DNA of 64,000 nucleotides from positions 1,798,001-1,862,000 of the forward strand of contig NZ_CP126271.1 of the NCBI RefSeq assembly GCF_003234655.2. The letters run 5' to 3'. Below are positions 52,005 through 60,819 of the stretch, one piece after another. Under the pieces are notes generated by a model. That model did no database searches, was not told the origin of the DNA, and saw only the letters and a list, made by a program, of their open reading frames with translations. A program made the position numbers and the translations under genes. The stretch is from Curtobacterium sp. MCLR17_007 (GTDB taxonomy: Bacteria > Actinomycetota > Actinomycetes > Actinomycetales > Microbacteriaceae). The first letter of the stretch is position 1; every line of letters begins with the position of its first letter.

Positions 52005-52077
52005 GGTGTCTCCAGTTCGTCTCCGGCTGCTGCCGGGCCGGCGGTCCTGCCGGTGACGACCACGCTCGGAGTCAGAT

Positions 52078-52099
52078 CTGAAGCATCACTGAAGCATCT
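52078..52099. promoter_or_regulatory. 11-bp direct repeat, candidate response-regulator box
   Basis: CTGAAGCATCA and CTGAAGCATCT in direct succession, 10 of 11 bases identical. OmpR/PhoB-type regulators bind such 11-bp tandem sites. It lies in the divergent region between the response regulator and the membrane-anchored protein gene. Confidence 0.55.
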
Positions 52100-52154
52100 C
52101 GCGTGCACAGGTTGCGCCCAGCTGCTTCCATGCTCGGTGATTGCGAGTGCGACG

Positions 52155-52160
52155 TACCGT
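52155..52160 (+). promoter_or_regulatory. -10 box of a probable leaderless response-regulator transcript
   Basis: TACCGT, seven bases, GTG 52168; no ribosome-binding site. This decides the start among several in-frame GTG codons. Confidence 0.45.
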
Positions 52161-52167
52161 GTCCGCC

Positions 52168-52845
52168 GTGCCCACTCCAGCCCGCGTCCTGCTCGTCGAC
52201 GACGACGACACCATCCGCGTCTCCGTCGCCCGCTCGCTCCGTGACGAGGGCCTCGTCGTGCTCGACGCACCCGACGGGTCCGACCTGCAGCGCGACCTGA
52301 CGCAGTTCGTCCCCGACCTGGTGGTCCTCGACTGGATGCTCCCCGGCGCGAGCGGCATCCAGCTCGCCGCGCGGGTCCGTACCTCGTCCGACGCGGCGAT
52401 CGTGATGCTCACCGCCCGCGACGAGGTCGACGACCGCCTGCGCGGCTTCGCCGAGGGCGCCGACGACTACGTGGTCAAGCCGTTCGCGATGGCGGAACTC
52501 GTCGCCCGTGTCACCGCGGTGCTGCGTCGCCGGGGACGGATCCCTGCGGTGGTCGAGGTCGGCGACCTGGTGCTCGACCCCGACGCGGCGGTCGCGCGCC
52601 GGGCCGGGGTCACCCTCGACCTGACCGCGACGGAGTACCGACTGCTCGCGTTCCTCGCCGAGAGCCGCGGGCGCACGATGTCGAAGGGCCAGATCCTGAC
52701 GCAGGTGTGGGGCTACGACAGCGTCGACCCGAACCTGGTCGAGGTCCACCTCAGCGCCCTCCGCCGCAAGATGGAGGCACACGGCCCCCGCCTCGTGCAC
52801 ACGGTGCGCGGCATCGGGTACCGCCTCAGCGCGGTGGCCGCGTGA
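52168..52845 (+). CDS. OmpR-family response regulator (system 1)
   Basis: 225 residues. The receiver domain (about 5-118) has the acidic pocket VDDDD, the phospho-acceptor Asp55 in VVLDWMLPG, the Thr in MLTARDE and Lys in VVKPF. The winged-helix effector domain (about 130-222) contains LTATEYRLLAFLAES and VEVHLSALRRKME. Its GTGA stop overlap with the kinase shows translational coupling. A likely target site lies in its own promoter region. Confidence 0.9.
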   Translation: MPTPARVLLVDDDDTIRVSVARSLRDEGLVVLDAPDGSDLQRDLTQFVPDLVVLDWMLPGASGIQLAARVRTSSDAAIVMLTARDEVDDRLRGFAEGADDYVVKPFAMAELVARVTAVLRRRGRIPAVVEVGDLVLDPDAAVARRAGVTLDLTATEYRLLAFLAESRGRTMSKGQILTQVWGYDSVDPNLVEVHLSALRRKMEAHGPRLVHTVRGIGYRLSAVAA

Positions 52846-54407
52846 CGGCCGGCGCCCAGCCGCCCGCGTCCCTGCGCACCGGCTCGCTGCGGACCCGCAC
52901 GGTGGTGGCGGTCCTGCTCCTGCTCGCCGTGCTGCTCGGTGCGCTCTCGGTCGCGGTGCAGGCGACGCTCGGCGACCGACTCCGCGCGCAGATCGAGGAC
53001 CGTCTGCGCGACCGGGCCTCCGCCGCAGCCGCACTCGTCGGCACGGTGGACGCCGACGACCTGGCCGACCGGCTCTCGATGCAGGGCCTGTCCGTCACGA
53101 TCACGACGAGCGACGGCGGATCGGTCGAGGCCGGTCCCACCCCGGACCAACTGCGCCAGGGCCCACCCGACCCGGCCGGTCTCCCCGGTCCCGCCGGGTC
53201 CGGTCCCGCCGGGTCCGGTCCGGGAGGCTCGTCCACCGACGACACAGCGGCGTCGGGCAGCGGGACGGCCGGTTCCACGGCGACGGGCCGTGCAGGCGCG
53301 CAGGTCACGATCACGTCCTCGCGGGTCACCGCACAGGACCGCCTGGTCACCCTGGTCTCCCGCCTGAGCGACGGGTCGACCATCCGGCTCACGGCGGGCA
53401 CCGGCTCGGTCGACGAGGTCCTCGGCGAGCTCCGCTGGGTGATGCTCGGCGCGTCGGCGGGCTTCATGCTGCTCGCGGCCGGTGGCCTCGTGCTCGTGGT
53501 CCGTCGCACGATGCGGCCCCTCGACGAGATGACACGCGCGGCGCGCTCGATCGCCCACGGCGACCGTGGACGACGACTGCGCCCCGGACGAGCGGACACC
53601 GAGATCGGTCGCGTCGCCGTGGCCTTCGACGAGATGCTCGACGCCGTCGAGGGCGCGGAGCGACAGGCGCTCGAGGCCGAGGCACGGATGCGGGAGTTCC
53701 TGTCCGACGCCGCGCACGAGTTGCGCACCCCGGTGGCGGGGATCCGCGCCGCTGCCGACACCCTGGTCCGCGCACCGCTCGACCCGCTCGAGCGCGAGGA
53801 CCTCGCCGTGCACGTCGTGCGACAGGCGGGCCGCGCATCACGCCTGGTCGACGACATGCTCCTGATGGCGCGCGTCGACCGCGGACTCGAGCTCGCCCTG
53901 GCGCCCACCGACCTCGGTGCCGTGGTCCGGATCGAGGCCGACCGCGCGCGCCTCCGAGCCCCGGGCCTGCGGGTGCGCGTCCGGACACCGGACGCACCCG
54001 TCACGGTGACCGGGGACGGCGACCGCCTGGGACAGGTCGTCGGCAACCTGCTCGAGAACGCCGCACGGGCGACCGGCGGCGTCGGCTCCGTCGAGGTGTC
54101 CGTCGGTCGGTCGGAGGACGAGGTCGTCGTGCGGGTCACGGACGACGGCCCGGGCGTGCCCGAGGCCGAACGCACCAGGATCTTCGACCGGCTCGTCCGA
54201 CTCGATGCCGGGCGGGACGACCGCAGCGGCGGTGCCGGGCTCGGCCTGCCGATCGCCCGCGGCATCGCCCGTGCCCACGGCGGTGAGCTCGTCTGCCCGC
54301 CCAGAGGAGCGACGGCGTTCGTCCTGACCGTCCCGGCGGTCCGTGCAGCTGGTGCCCCGGCCGTTGCGCGTGCCCCGCTGGCCGAGGCGGTTCGTTCGCG
54401 CGCGTGA
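52842..54407 (+). CDS. Sensor histidine kinase (system 1)
   Basis: 521 residues. Transmembrane helix 1 (about 18-40), an extracytoplasmic region of about 160 residues with a Gly/Pro/Ser-rich low-complexity stretch (PAGSGPAGSGPGGSS), transmembrane helix 2 (about 200-223), HAMP, HisKA with phospho-acceptor His292 in DAAHELRTPVAGI, and HATPase with NLLENAARAT, DDGPGVP and GAGLGLPIARGIA. The ligand is unknown. GTG start overlaps the regulator's stop. Confidence 0.9.
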   Translation: MTAGAQPPASLRTGSLRTRTVVAVLLLLAVLLGALSVAVQATLGDRLRAQIEDRLRDRASAAAALVGTVDADDLADRLSMQGLSVTITTSDGGSVEAGPTPDQLRQGPPDPAGLPGPAGSGPAGSGPGGSSTDDTAASGSGTAGSTATGRAGAQVTITSSRVTAQDRLVTLVSRLSDGSTIRLTAGTGSVDEVLGELRWVMLGASAGFMLLAAGGLVLVVRRTMRPLDEMTRAARSIAHGDRGRRLRPGRADTEIGRVAVAFDEMLDAVEGAERQALEAEARMREFLSDAAHELRTPVAGIRAAADTLVRAPLDPLEREDLAVHVVRQAGRASRLVDDMLLMARVDRGLELALAPTDLGAVVRIEADRARLRAPGLRVRVRTPDAPVTVTGDGDRLGQVVGNLLENAARATGGVGSVEVSVGRSEDEVVVRVTDDGPGVPEAERTRIFDRLVRLDAGRDDRSGGAGLGLPIARGIARAHGGELVCPPRGATAFVLTVPAVRAAGAPAVARAPLAEAVRSRA

Positions 54408-54453
54408 CGGATCCGGTTCGTCGGAGCCGGGGATCGTCGACCCGATCCGTCAC
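54404..54453 (+). terminator. Inverted repeat at the end of the kinase gene
   Basis: 10-bp arms GTGACGGATC and GATCCGTCAC, 30 bases apart with secondary pairing in the loop. The left arm contains the TGA stop codon. Confidence 0.45.
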
Positions 54454-54617
54454 CGCTGGATCCGGACCCCTGCTCCGCCGGAGCTCGGTGACCGCGCCGC
54501 AGCCGTCACGACCGGGTCGATCCAGCCTGGCCGACCGGGCCACGTCGGCGTACGCTCGCGCAGCAGCAGGACCAGCAGGACCAGCACCTCCTCAACGACG
54601 AGCGAGAGCGAGACCCC

Positions 54618-56477
54618 GTGCGCCGAGCACTGACCGCCCTGATCGCGGTGGCGACCCTGATCGTGGGACTGACACCGGCCCTCCCGGCTGTTGCCGTGAC
54701 CCCGGGTGCCGCGCCCGCATCGCGGAGCGGCCACGCCGCTCCGATGCACCAGAACCCGATGGCGCTCGCGCTGCCCGACGGGCAGACCGCCGCGAGCTGC
54801 GCCGACCCGAGCGCTGTGCACGGCGTCGGACGCGACCGCAACTGGTACCTGTACTGCACGTCGGACGCGCTGACCGCGACCGAGCTGGACCCGGACGGGT
54901 CGCTCGTGCAGCACGTCGTCCCGACCTACCGGTCGACGGACCTGACGCACTGGACGTACGTCGGCGACGCGTTCACCACGAAACCGGCCTGGGTCGGTGA
55001 CGCGAACGGCATCTGGGCGCCCGACGTGGTCTTCCGGAACGGGCGCTGGTACCTGTACTACGCCGCCTCGGACACGCCCGGCGCGACCGCTCCGACCGGC
55101 GGGGGCTCCGCGGTCGGGGTGGCGACGAGCTCCAGTCCGACCGGTCCGTGGACGGACTCGGGCGGTCCGGTGGTCGCTCCGCAGGCCGCGCCGAACGGCA
55201 CCGGGCAGCGGTGGGAGTTCGACCCCGAGGTCATCACCGACCGGGGCACGACCTACGTCTACTTCGGCAGCTACTTCGGCGGGGTGCACGTCCGCACCCT
55301 GAGCCGCGACGGGCTGCGATCGGACCCGTCGAGCGAGCGGTTGATCGCGATCGACAACCGGTACGAGGGCGCGTACCTGATGCGCCACGGCGGCTGGTGG
55401 TGGTTCATGGGATCGGCCACGAACTGCTGCAACGGTGCCCTGACCGGGTACGGCGTGTTCGTGGCGCGGTCGCGCAGCCCCCTCGGACCGTTCCTCGACC
55501 GGGACGGCGTGTCGATCACGAGCACCCGCGTGGGTGGGACGCCCCTGCTCGCGCAGAACGGCAACCGGTGGGTGGGCACCGGGCACGACACGGTGGTGAC
55601 GGACTTCGCCGGGCAGGACTGGATCATCTACCACGCGGTCGACCGCGGTGAGCCGTACTACGCCGGGCAGCCGACCTACACGAAGCGGCCGGTGCTGATC
55701 GACCCGCTCGACTGGCAGGGCGGGTGGCCGTCGGTCCGTGGGGGTGCGGGACCGTCGGACACCGTCCAGCCCGGGCCGGTCGCACAGCCGGGGGAGCGGC
55801 CGACGTACCGTGCGTCCGTCGCCGCCGTCGACGTGCCCGGTCGCCTGATCCGCGCAGCGTCGACGGAGTTCGACGGCTCGGCGCTGCCGCCGACGCTCAC
55901 GTGGACCCGCGAACCGGACGCTTCGACGTGGACGGTCTCCGACGGTGCGTTCCGGTGGCAGACGCAGGCGGCGGACCTGCACCCACCGGCGACACCGCTC
56001 GCCTCGGTGCTCTCCGAACCGGCTCCCCGTGGCGACTGGGTGGCGGAGACCACCGTGTCGGTCGACACCCCGGCGAGCGGTGACGGTGTGTACAACTACG
56101 TGCAGGGTGGGCTGATCGTGTACGGGTCCGACAGCGACTCCGTCCGGCTCGTGTCGAACTCGATCTACGACACCCGGCAGACGGAGTTCGGCAAGCAGGC
56201 CTCCGGGCAGCCCGCCGGGGCTCCGACCTACGGCAACATGGTCGTCGGCCCCGTGGGCGACGCCACGACGCTGCGGATCGTGCACCGGGTCGTCGACGGC
56301 GAGGACCACTACACGGCGTCCACCAGCGTGGACGGTCGGCACTTCGTGCAGGGCGGGACCTGGACGGCGGCACTCGGCGACACGCCGCGCATCGGGCTGA
56401 TCTCGCTCGGCGGGACCGGGTTCACGAGCACCTTCGACGACCTGCGCGTGAGCACGGTGGTGTCCTCGCGCCGCTGA
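54618..56477 (+). CDS. Secreted family 43 glycoside hydrolase
   Basis: 619 residues. A signal peptide spans about 1-26 (ending AVA). The five-bladed GH43 propeller follows with its expected acids: general base Asp63 in SCADPSAV, the middle Asp in GIWAPDVVF, and a Glu in RWEFDPEVITD; IIYHAVDRGEPYY closes the propeller. Residues about 410-615 form a beta-sandwich similar to the C-terminal modules of GH43 enzymes (TWTREPDASTWTVSDGAFRWQT, VYNYVQGGLIVYGSD). Probable action: alpha-L-arabinan or xylan side-chain hydrolysis outside the cell. GTG start. Flanked by two two-component systems. Confidence 0.8.
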   Translation: MRRALTALIAVATLIVGLTPALPAVAVTPGAAPASRSGHAAPMHQNPMALALPDGQTAASCADPSAVHGVGRDRNWYLYCTSDALTATELDPDGSLVQHVVPTYRSTDLTHWTYVGDAFTTKPAWVGDANGIWAPDVVFRNGRWYLYYAASDTPGATAPTGGGSAVGVATSSSPTGPWTDSGGPVVAPQAAPNGTGQRWEFDPEVITDRGTTYVYFGSYFGGVHVRTLSRDGLRSDPSSERLIAIDNRYEGAYLMRHGGWWWFMGSATNCCNGALTGYGVFVARSRSPLGPFLDRDGVSITSTRVGGTPLLAQNGNRWVGTGHDTVVTDFAGQDWIIYHAVDRGEPYYAGQPTYTKRPVLIDPLDWQGGWPSVRGGAGPSDTVQPGPVAQPGERPTYRASVAAVDVPGRLIRAASTEFDGSALPPTLTWTREPDASTWTVSDGAFRWQTQAADLHPPATPLASVLSEPAPRGDWVAETTVSVDTPASGDGVYNYVQGGLIVYGSDSDSVRLVSNSIYDTRQTEFGKQASGQPAGAPTYGNMVVGPVGDATTLRIVHRVVDGEDHYTASTSVDGRHFVQGGTWTAALGDTPRIGLISLGGTGFTSTFDDLRVSTVVSSRR

Positions 56478-56490
56478 GGCTCGCGCCGGT

Positions 56491-57204
56491 TCAGGCGGCG
56501 CCGGCCTGGATGCCCGTCACCGACATCGTCGGGGGCAGGTCGGACGAGCAGGCCTGGTAGCCGGGGGCCTCGACGAAGAGCGAGCGCGTGGACCCTGGCG
56601 GGATGACACGGAGGCCGTCCGCCGACCGCGGAGCACACGACGCGTTGGAGCCGTCACCCGGGCGTGTGACGTGCAGGACGAAGTGCGCGGCCGCACCGGG
56701 GGACAGGGTCACGGTGGTGTGCGGGGTCTGGCGGTCGAGGTTCGCGCCCGGGCCGATCTGGGCGCCGTTGCCGCCGCCGACGAACGAGACACCCGGCCAG
56801 CCCTGGATCGTGCACGCGGCGGAGCCGGTGTTCGTGATCGTGACCGGGACGTCGATGTCGACGTCCGTGTGCAGGTCCTTAGTGGTCGACGCGGAGAGCG
56901 TGTCGACGCCGCAGCGGCCGGGAGCGGACGACCCACCGGCCGACGTCGTGCTCGACGCGGAGGTGCCGCTCGTCGGGGTCGTGGCGGTCGGTGTCGGGCT
57001 CATCTGGGAGTCCGACGCCGTGGTGGCCGAGCCGGACGGCCCCGTCGTGATCGCCGGGTCCCCGGTGGTGGCGGTTGCGGCGCAGCCGGCGAGGCCCACG
57101 ATGACGACGCCGAGGCCGGCGAGCAGGAGGGTCGATCGTGTCGTGCGGGCGGTGCGGGTGTGGTGCGTGTGCGACCTGGGTGTGTGGTTCATGGGTTCGA
57201 CCAT
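56491..57204 (-). CDS. DUF4232 lipoprotein
   Basis: 237 residues. The signal peptide ends in the lipobox LAGC (Cys about 41). A Ser/Thr-rich linker (about 45-95) leads to the DUF4232 beta domain: CGVDTLSAS, VPVTITNTGSAACTIQGWPGVSFVG, VTLSPGAAAHFVLHV and RVIPPGS, with four or so cysteines probably in disulfides. Function unknown; abundant in Actinobacteria. ATG 57204 has AGGGG upstream. Divergent from the second two-component system with a shared operator. Confidence 0.8.
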   Translation of the reverse strand: MVEPMNHTPRSHTHHTRTARTTRSTLLLAGLGVVIVGLAGCAATATTGDPAITTGPSGSATTASDSQMSPTPTATTPTSGTSASSTTSAGGSSAPGRCGVDTLSASTTKDLHTDVDIDVPVTITNTGSAACTIQGWPGVSFVGGGNGAQIGPGANLDRQTPHTTVTLSPGAAAHFVLHVTRPGDGSNASCAPRSADGLRVIPPGSTRSLFVEAPGYQACSSDLPPTMSVTGIQAGAA

Positions 57205-57217
57205 GATCGCCCCTCGA

Positions 57218-57256
57218 TGAGACGACCGTGAGACGGGGCGTCTCACGTGGGTCTCA
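57218..57256. promoter_or_regulatory. Four-site, 11-bp-phased operator (TGAGAC)2-(GTCTCA)2
   Basis: TGAGAC at 57218 and 57229 and its complement GTCTCA at 57240 and 57251. All four are exactly 11 bp apart, giving a symmetrical array. It lies 14-52 bases upstream of the DUF4232 gene and 61 bases before the response-regulator gene. Confidence 0.7.
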
Positions 57257-57316
57257 CGGAACACCTGGCAGGCTCTGCGTGTCCGGGACCGACCCCGGGC
57301 AGGACGGAGCACCCGG

Positions 57317-57985
57317 ATGCGTCTGCTGCTGCTCGAGGACGACCTCGACCTGGCCGCGCAGGTGTCCGCGGGGCTCCACCGTGCCGGGTTCGCGGCCGAC
57401 CACGTCGCGACCATCGCCGAGGCCGACCTCGCGGTCACGGTCACCGATTACGACTGCCTGGTCCTCGACCGGATGGTGGCCGACGGGGACGCGCTCACCC
57501 TCGTGCGCCAGCTGCGCCAGCTGCGGGAGCGCGGTGACGAGGTCGCCGTCGTGGTGCTCACCGCCCGCGACACCGTCGAGGACCGCGTGGACGGGTTCCA
57601 CGTCGGTGCCGACGACTACCTGGTCAAGCCGTTCGCGTTCGCCGAGCTCGAGGTCCGGGTCCGCGCGGTCACGCGACGGCGTGGCCGGACCCGTGCCCCG
57701 GTCCTCCGCGCCGGGGACGTCGCACTGGACGTGCCGCGGCACGAGGTCACCCGCGGTGGTGTCCTGCTCTCGCTGACCGCCAAGGAGTTCGCGGTGCTCG
57801 AGATGCTGCTCGCCGCCGACGGCGAGGTCCGTACCCGGACGGACCTGTTCGAAGGGTGCTGGGACGAGCGCACGGACCCGACGTCGAACGTCGTCGACGC
57901 GGTCGTGGCGCAGCTCCGCCGACGCCTCGGTCCACCTGATCCGATCGAGACCCTCCGCGGTGTCGGGTACCGGATCCGGTCGTGA
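57317..57985 (+). CDS. OmpR-family response regulator (system 2)
   Basis: 222 residues. Receiver with acidic pair in LLLEDDLDL, phospho-acceptor Asp51 in CLVLDRMV, VLTARDT and LVKPF. The winged-helix domain (about 125-220) contains LTAKEFAVLEMLLAADGEVRTR and SNVVDAVVAQLRRRLG and ends in GVGYRIRS. It probably binds the phased TGAGAC sites upstream and so controls itself and the DUF4232 lipoprotein. GGAG lies upstream of ATG 57317. Confidence 0.9.
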   Translation: MRLLLLEDDLDLAAQVSAGLHRAGFAADHVATIAEADLAVTVTDYDCLVLDRMVADGDALTLVRQLRQLRERGDEVAVVVLTARDTVEDRVDGFHVGADDYLVKPFAFAELEVRVRAVTRRRGRTRAPVLRAGDVALDVPRHEVTRGGVLLSLTAKEFAVLEMLLAADGEVRTRTDLFEGCWDERTDPTSNVVDAVVAQLRRRLGPPDPIETLRGVGYRIRS

Positions 57986-59235
57986 CCCGTCCGTCCCGCA
58001 GCGCCGCCGGACGGCGGCTGGCGTGGGTGCGGTGGTGCATGACCGCGTTCTTCGCCCTGACCACCGCCGCGTGCCTGGTCGGGCTGGCCACGTTCGCTGC
58101 CCGGCAGGACCAGGTCGACCGGGAGCGCATCGACCGTGAGCTGCTCGTGCACGCCGACCGGATCGCGCTCGGGATCGACATCGACGCCGACGGGTTGGTC
58201 TTCTCGTCGGCGCCGCCCGGAGCGAACCTGGACACCGCGGTCGGCCTCAACGCGATCGGCACCGCGCCGACGGGGATCGTGATCGACGGCGCCCTGCAGT
58301 ACGCCGAGCCCGCGGCGCGGGAGCTCCCCTCCGCCCGCACGGTTGAACGCCTGGACGCTGCGGTCCGGCACGGTGCGGGCAGCGCGTCGACGACGACGTC
58401 CGACCGGTCCGGGACCCTGACGCGGTGGGTGGCGGTCCCCGTGCCGCAGGCCCGTGACGCCACCGTCCTCGTCGGGACCGCGCCGAGCTCGAGCGTCGAC
58501 CACCAGACCGTCGTGCTCGGGCTCGTCGCGGCGGTCCTCGGCCTGGTGAGCGTGGCCACCCTCGCCGGACACCTGCTCTCCGGCATCGCGATGCGACCCG
58601 CCGTCCGCCAGACCGAGCAGCAGGAGCAGTTCCTCCGCGAGGCGGCGCACGAGCTGCGGACGCCGATCGCCACCATGGCGCTGATCGCGGAGTCGGGGCT
58701 CCGCGACCCGGACACGGCGACCGGAGCGCTCCGCGCGCTGGACCGCCGACTCGCGGGCATGAGCATGCTCGTCACGAGCCTGCTCGCACGGGCGCGGGCC
58801 GACCAGTCCGGCGCGGCTGTCAGCATGCGCCCGCTCCGGCTCGACCAGCTCGTCGAGGTCACGGTCGCGGACCTCGAGGCCGGTGACGACGTGCAGGTCG
58901 ACGCCCGCGAGACCGTGGTCCGCGGCAACCCGGAGCTCATCGCCCAGGCCGTGCGCAACCTTGTCGAGAACGCGCTCGGCCACGCGCCCGGCAGTCGTGT
59001 CGAGGTCACCGTCGGCGAGCGGGCGTTCGTCGTCGCGGACGACGGCGGGGCCCCGGGCCGTCGTGCCGTCGACGGGCGCGCACCCCGCCCCGCCGGCACG
59101 GGGACCGGGCTGTCCATCGTGGAGTGGGTCGCCGAGGTGCACGGCGGCACGGTCGAGCTCGGTCCGTCCTCGTCAGGCGGCACCCGCGCGACGATGCGGT
59201 TCCCGGAGCCCGCCGCAGGCACTGACGACGTCTGA
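57982..59235 (+). CDS. Sensor histidine kinase (system 2)
   Basis: 417 residues. Helix 1 (about 12-36), a sensor region of about 130 residues, helix 2 (about 173-197), HisKA with phospho-acceptor His223 in EAAHELRTPIATM, and a HATPase domain with RNLVENALGHAPG and GTGLSIVEWVAEVHGG. The G1 box is short (VADDGGAPGRR), a variant of DxGxG. GTG overlaps the regulator stop. Confidence 0.88.
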   Translation: MTRPSRSAAGRRLAWVRWCMTAFFALTTAACLVGLATFAARQDQVDRERIDRELLVHADRIALGIDIDADGLVFSSAPPGANLDTAVGLNAIGTAPTGIVIDGALQYAEPAARELPSARTVERLDAAVRHGAGSASTTTSDRSGTLTRWVAVPVPQARDATVLVGTAPSSSVDHQTVVLGLVAAVLGLVSVATLAGHLLSGIAMRPAVRQTEQQEQFLREAAHELRTPIATMALIAESGLRDPDTATGALRALDRRLAGMSMLVTSLLARARADQSGAAVSMRPLRLDQLVEVTVADLEAGDDVQVDARETVVRGNPELIAQAVRNLVENALGHAPGSRVEVTVGERAFVVADDGGAPGRRAVDGRAPRPAGTGTGLSIVEWVAEVHGGTVELGPSSSGGTRATMRFPEPAAGTDDV

Positions 59236-59273
59236 GCAGCGGGATGCGCCGGGCCGTACCGAGGGGGCCGCGG

Positions 59274-59807
59274 TCATCGTCGCCCGGGCCAGTCGTGCCC
59301 GACCGGACCCGTCACGTCCCCCTCGTCACGACCACGCATCACCCAGTGATGCAGGAACGGGAGGCCGACGGCGACCACGAGACCGATGACGTACACGACA
59401 GTCGTCCCGAGGGCGTCGGGGGTCGACTCGTAGTTCGACCACGGGAGACCCGTGCAGACCTGGACCAACGGTCCGAGTGCCCCGACCGCAGCACCCGGTG
59501 CCACGACGAGGGCCCACGGACGCCGTCCGCCACGGTGGAGCACGACCGCACAGGACGTGGCGACGATCGCGATGCCGCCCCAGAACCACGACGCGCCGGA
59601 CGTCCGCCACCCGTCGTGCGTCAGCCACGCCTGCACCAGGGTGAGCGTCCGCTCCCAGGCGTGGTCGTTCCCGGTCCGGGTCAACGGCATCGGGAGCGGC
59701 CATCCGATCACCGCGAGGACTCCCGAGACGGTCGCGATGACGCCGCAGACCCATCGGGCGAGGGTCCGGTGGTCGACCGGCTCGACGTCGAAGGACTCGA
59801 TGCTCAC
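59274..59807 (-). CDS. Hypothetical four-helix membrane protein
   Basis: 177 residues with four membrane helices (about 18-38, 75-92, 98-118 and 135-158). A conserved-looking external loop NDHAWERTLTLVQAWLTHDGWRTSG lies between helices 1 and 2. The C-terminus is hydrophilic. Not recognised. Its GTG overlaps the end of the second GNAT domain's frame, so it belongs to the same operon. Confidence 0.6.
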   Translation of the reverse strand: MSIESFDVEPVDHRTLARWVCGVIATVSGVLAVIGWPLPMPLTRTGNDHAWERTLTLVQAWLTHDGWRTSGASWFWGGIAIVATSCAVVLHRGGRRPWALVVAPGAAVGALGPLVQVCTGLPWSNYESTPDALGTTVVYVIGLVVAVGLPFLHHWVMRGRDEGDVTGPVGHDWPGRR

Positions 59808-60713
59808 CGGACCAGCCGCACGGTCGTGGCGATCGGGCCGAAGCTCGACGTGGTCCCATCAGCGACGAAGCCGTTCCGACGGTAGAACGCATGGGCGCGC
59901 GGGTTGTCGGCGGCGACCCAGAGTGACGCCGGCCGGTCGCCGAGTGCCGCGTCGAGGAGCGTCTGGCCGGCCCCGGTGCCGTGGGCACGAGCGAGGACGT
60001 AGAGCATGGTCAGTTCCTCGGGCCGGACCGCATCGGGCTCGGTCACGGTCTGGACCGCTGCGAAGCCGACGACGCCGGTCTGGTCCGTGACGACCACGGT
60101 GGGGGAAGGCCCCTCGGGCGAGCTCCGTCCGCCACATCGCGATCCGCCGGTCGACGTCGAACCAGGGGTGCGTGTCCGGGTCGTCGACGAAGCGGCCGTA
60201 CGTCTCCCGCCACGACGTGGCGTGGACGCGCGCGATGCCCTCGGCGTCCTCGACACCGGCGTGCCGGACGACCCACGCGGGCGTCGGCGCTGGCGAGGCG
60301 AGTCGCACGAAGGACCGGAGCTGCGCCGGGCGGACGTCGTGCGTCTCGACGAGACCGTGGGCTTCGTAGAAGGCACGCTGCAGTGGCTCCGCGTCCGTCA
60401 GGAGTACGACCTGCCGGATGTCGGCCGCCCGTCGCAGCACCTCGTCCAGCAGGGCGCCGCCCACACCCTGTCCCTGTGCAGCGGGAGCCACGAGGACGTC
60501 CTGGACGTAGACGATCGTCGTCCCGTCCGACACCGTCCGCGCGAGCCCGACCAGACGGCCAGCACCGTCGCGTGCCGTCAGCACGAGGGAGGAACCCTGG
60601 ATGGCCCGTTCGAGCTGTCCAGGCACGTCCGTGTACGCGGACCAACCGACCGCGTCGTACAACGCCCGCAGTTCGCCGGACATCGGTCGTTCCGCTCGGA
60701 CACGCAGCTCCAT
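59804..60713 (-). pseudogene. Tandem double-GNAT acetyltransferase interrupted by a frameshift
   Basis: ATG 60713 opens a frame with a full GNAT domain (VYVQDVLVAPAAQGQGVGGALLDEVLRRA) and the first part of a second one (WVVRHAGVEDAEGIARVHATSWRETYGRF to MWRTELA). The frame then becomes nonsense and ends at 59859. From about 60115 the other frame gives the missing part: EGPSPTVVVTDQTGVVGFAAVQ and LYVLARAHGTGAGQTLLDAAL, ending at 59804. One extra base in the CCC/GGGG run near 60105-60118 explains this. The intact protein would be about 303 residues. The downstream start overlaps the restored stop, so the break is recent or a sequencing error. Confidence 0.8.
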
Positions 60714-60806
60714 GTCCCGAGTCTCCCAGCACCGCCGACGCCGGGAGCGACCGGTCCTCGGGATTGAGAGGACACGCAGGTCCGGCCGCCCGGTCGAGCG
60801 TGCACC

Positions 60807-60812
60807 TAGGGT
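60807..60812 (+). promoter_or_regulatory. -10 box of a probable leaderless transcript
   Basis: TAGGGT, seven bases, ATG 60820; no ribosome-binding site. Confidence 0.45.
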
Positions 60813-60819
60813 TGGCCGG

